In this document: piece after piece, positions 33,281 to 34,078 of the stretch
Numbering within the stretch: position 1 is the first letter of the stretch
How the letters are laid out: each line of letters opens with the position of its first letter
Assembly (NCBI GenBank): GCA_009392515.1
Contig: VFGE01000035.1
Coordinates: forward strand, 1-34,078
Direction of reading: 5' to 3'
From: SAR202 cluster bacterium
GTDB taxonomy: Bacteria; Chloroflexota; Dehalococcoidia; Lucifugimonadales; UBA6952
DNA length: 34,078 bases
Position numbers and translations under genes: made by a program
Notes under the pieces: generated by a model
Database searches by the model: none
What the model saw: only the letters and a program-made list of their open reading frames with translations
Told to the model about the DNA's origin: nothing

Positions 33281-34078
33281 CTAATCTGGATTACAAAAGG
33301 ATCTAATCGATTCTATTGTTTTGTCCCAATACATTAAGGCATGTCCAGCGTTAGGTATTGTTACTAATTGCGAATTTGGAATTTGTTCAGAAAGTTCCTT
33401 GCCAAGAGGGTATGGTACCTGATTATCTGAATCTCCATGTATAACAAGGGTTGGTATAGTTATTTCGTTTAGTCTGGAAGATAAGTCTGAATCTGCATAT
33501 GCAAATTGATTTCGTAATATACCCATAGCATATATCGCTTTTTCATTATCTGTTAAAGAACTTGTAAGTTGTTTAATCTCTTGATTTCTTGTAGCAACAA
33601 TAGATTTTCTTTCCTCAGGAATCGGACCAGATCCCTCTGGTGGTAAATATAAAGATAATAACGATGGTTCGTTTCGTAGAATATCGAAAGCCTTATCTGG
33701 GCCAAGATCGTTTAGAGTTTTATGACGACTTTTTAATTCTATACAAGCCTTCGTTCTATATTTATTTTTCCAAAGTCTAGAACTGGTATTAACTAATATT
33801 AATTTATCGACATCATTCTGAAAATTCAGAGTATAATTTAAAGATATTGGTCCTCCAGCAGATGATCCAATAATTGTAGGTTTATTTAGGTCTAGATGTA
33901 AAATAAGTTCTCGTAAATCAGTTGTAAGCATATCAAGAGAATGAATTTCATTTGGATAACTTGATCTACCTGCAGAACGACGATCATAAGTAATGATGGT
34001 GTTACTTTCACTTAAACTAGGAACCCATGAATCATCTCTTGGCATTACGGTAGAATCCGCACCACCATAACCACCATG
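33281..34078 (-). CDS. Alpha/beta hydrolase, 5' end outside window
   Basis: The frame is open from the window edge: residues HGGYGGADSTV precede the first internal Met and form the oxyanion-hole motif of alpha/beta hydrolases. The catalytic triad is visible as Ser in IIGSSAGGP, Asp in VIHGDSDNQVP and His in NAGHALMYW. YDRRSAGRSSYP is the typical loop before the nucleophile. Esterase, epoxide hydrolase and C-C hydrolase roles cannot be separated. The N-terminus is missing because the window ends. Confidence 0.88.
   Translation of the reverse strand, partial: HGGYGGADSTVMPRDDSWVPSLSESNTIITYDRRSAGRSSYPNEIHSLDMLTTDLRELILHLDLNKPTIIGSSAGGPISLNYTLNFQNDVDKLILVNTSSRLWKNKYRTKACIELKSRHKTLNDLGPDKAFDILRNEPSLLSLYLPPEGSGPIPEERKSIVATRNQEIKQLTSSLTDNEKAIYAMGILRNQFAYADSDLSSRLNEITIPTLVIHGDSDNQVPYPLGKELSEQIPNSQLVTIPNAGHALMYWDKTIESIRSFCNPD

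Overview
The window is an AT-rich, densely packed bacterial chromosome segment. Neighbouring genes often converge with overlaps or gaps of only a few bases. I see no phage, insertion sequence or CRISPR array. Gene content suggests a free-living, probably marine member of the Chloroflexota (SAR202/Dehalococcoidia-like). This is inferred from a GreA-type factor with an extra N-terminal core-binding-like domain, many small-molecule catabolic enzymes, a large FAD/Fe-S D-2-hydroxyacid dehydrogenase and oligopeptide-type binding lipoproteins. No rRNA is present to confirm the placement.

Layout. 1-2380: the end of a spermidine-synthase-like gene, then a minus-strand pair made of an amidohydrolase-fold protein and a selenoprotein that a standard ORF caller would split in two. 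2559-8197: class II fumarase, FtsH with a small membrane protein, a GreA-fusion protein and a tartrate/D-malate dehydrogenase-like enzyme. 8183-11476: M1 aminopeptidase and an OmpR-type response regulator. 11624-15093: acyl-CoA ligase, ketopantoate reductase, MGMT-like protein and a cupin in one plus-strand run. 15097-19896: FKBP lipoprotein and two almost identical substrate-binding lipoproteins, each with the same terminator. 20094-24654: FAD/Fe-S oxidase, thioredoxin, tRNA-Sec, a P-loop kinase and a small membrane protein. 24644-31436: MFS exporter, an SDR without its catalytic Ser/Tyr, a five-gene minus-strand catabolic operon (antiporter, VOC protein, DapA-like aldolase, D-2-hydroxyacid dehydrogenase, methylisocitrate-lyase-like enzyme) and tRNA-Arg. 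31650-34078: a small membrane protein, M55 D-aminopeptidase, FMN split-barrel protein and a truncated alpha/beta hydrolase.

The most notable content is selenocysteine biology. An in-frame UGA at 886-888 (minus strand) lies in a GrdB/PrdB-like reductase at a U-x-x-C-H motif, and a SECIS-like hairpin starts 11 nt downstream. A complete tRNA-Sec with anticodon UCA lies at 23511-23608, directly after a thioredoxin gene. Thioredoxin is the electron donor of classical glycine reductase. The window therefore holds a selenoprotein of uncharacterised substrate, its tRNA and a plausible reductant. Second in interest is the pair of binding-protein genes: about 1.55 kb of coding sequence looks base-for-base identical while linkers and flanks have diverged, and an unusual long inverted-repeat element lies upstream.
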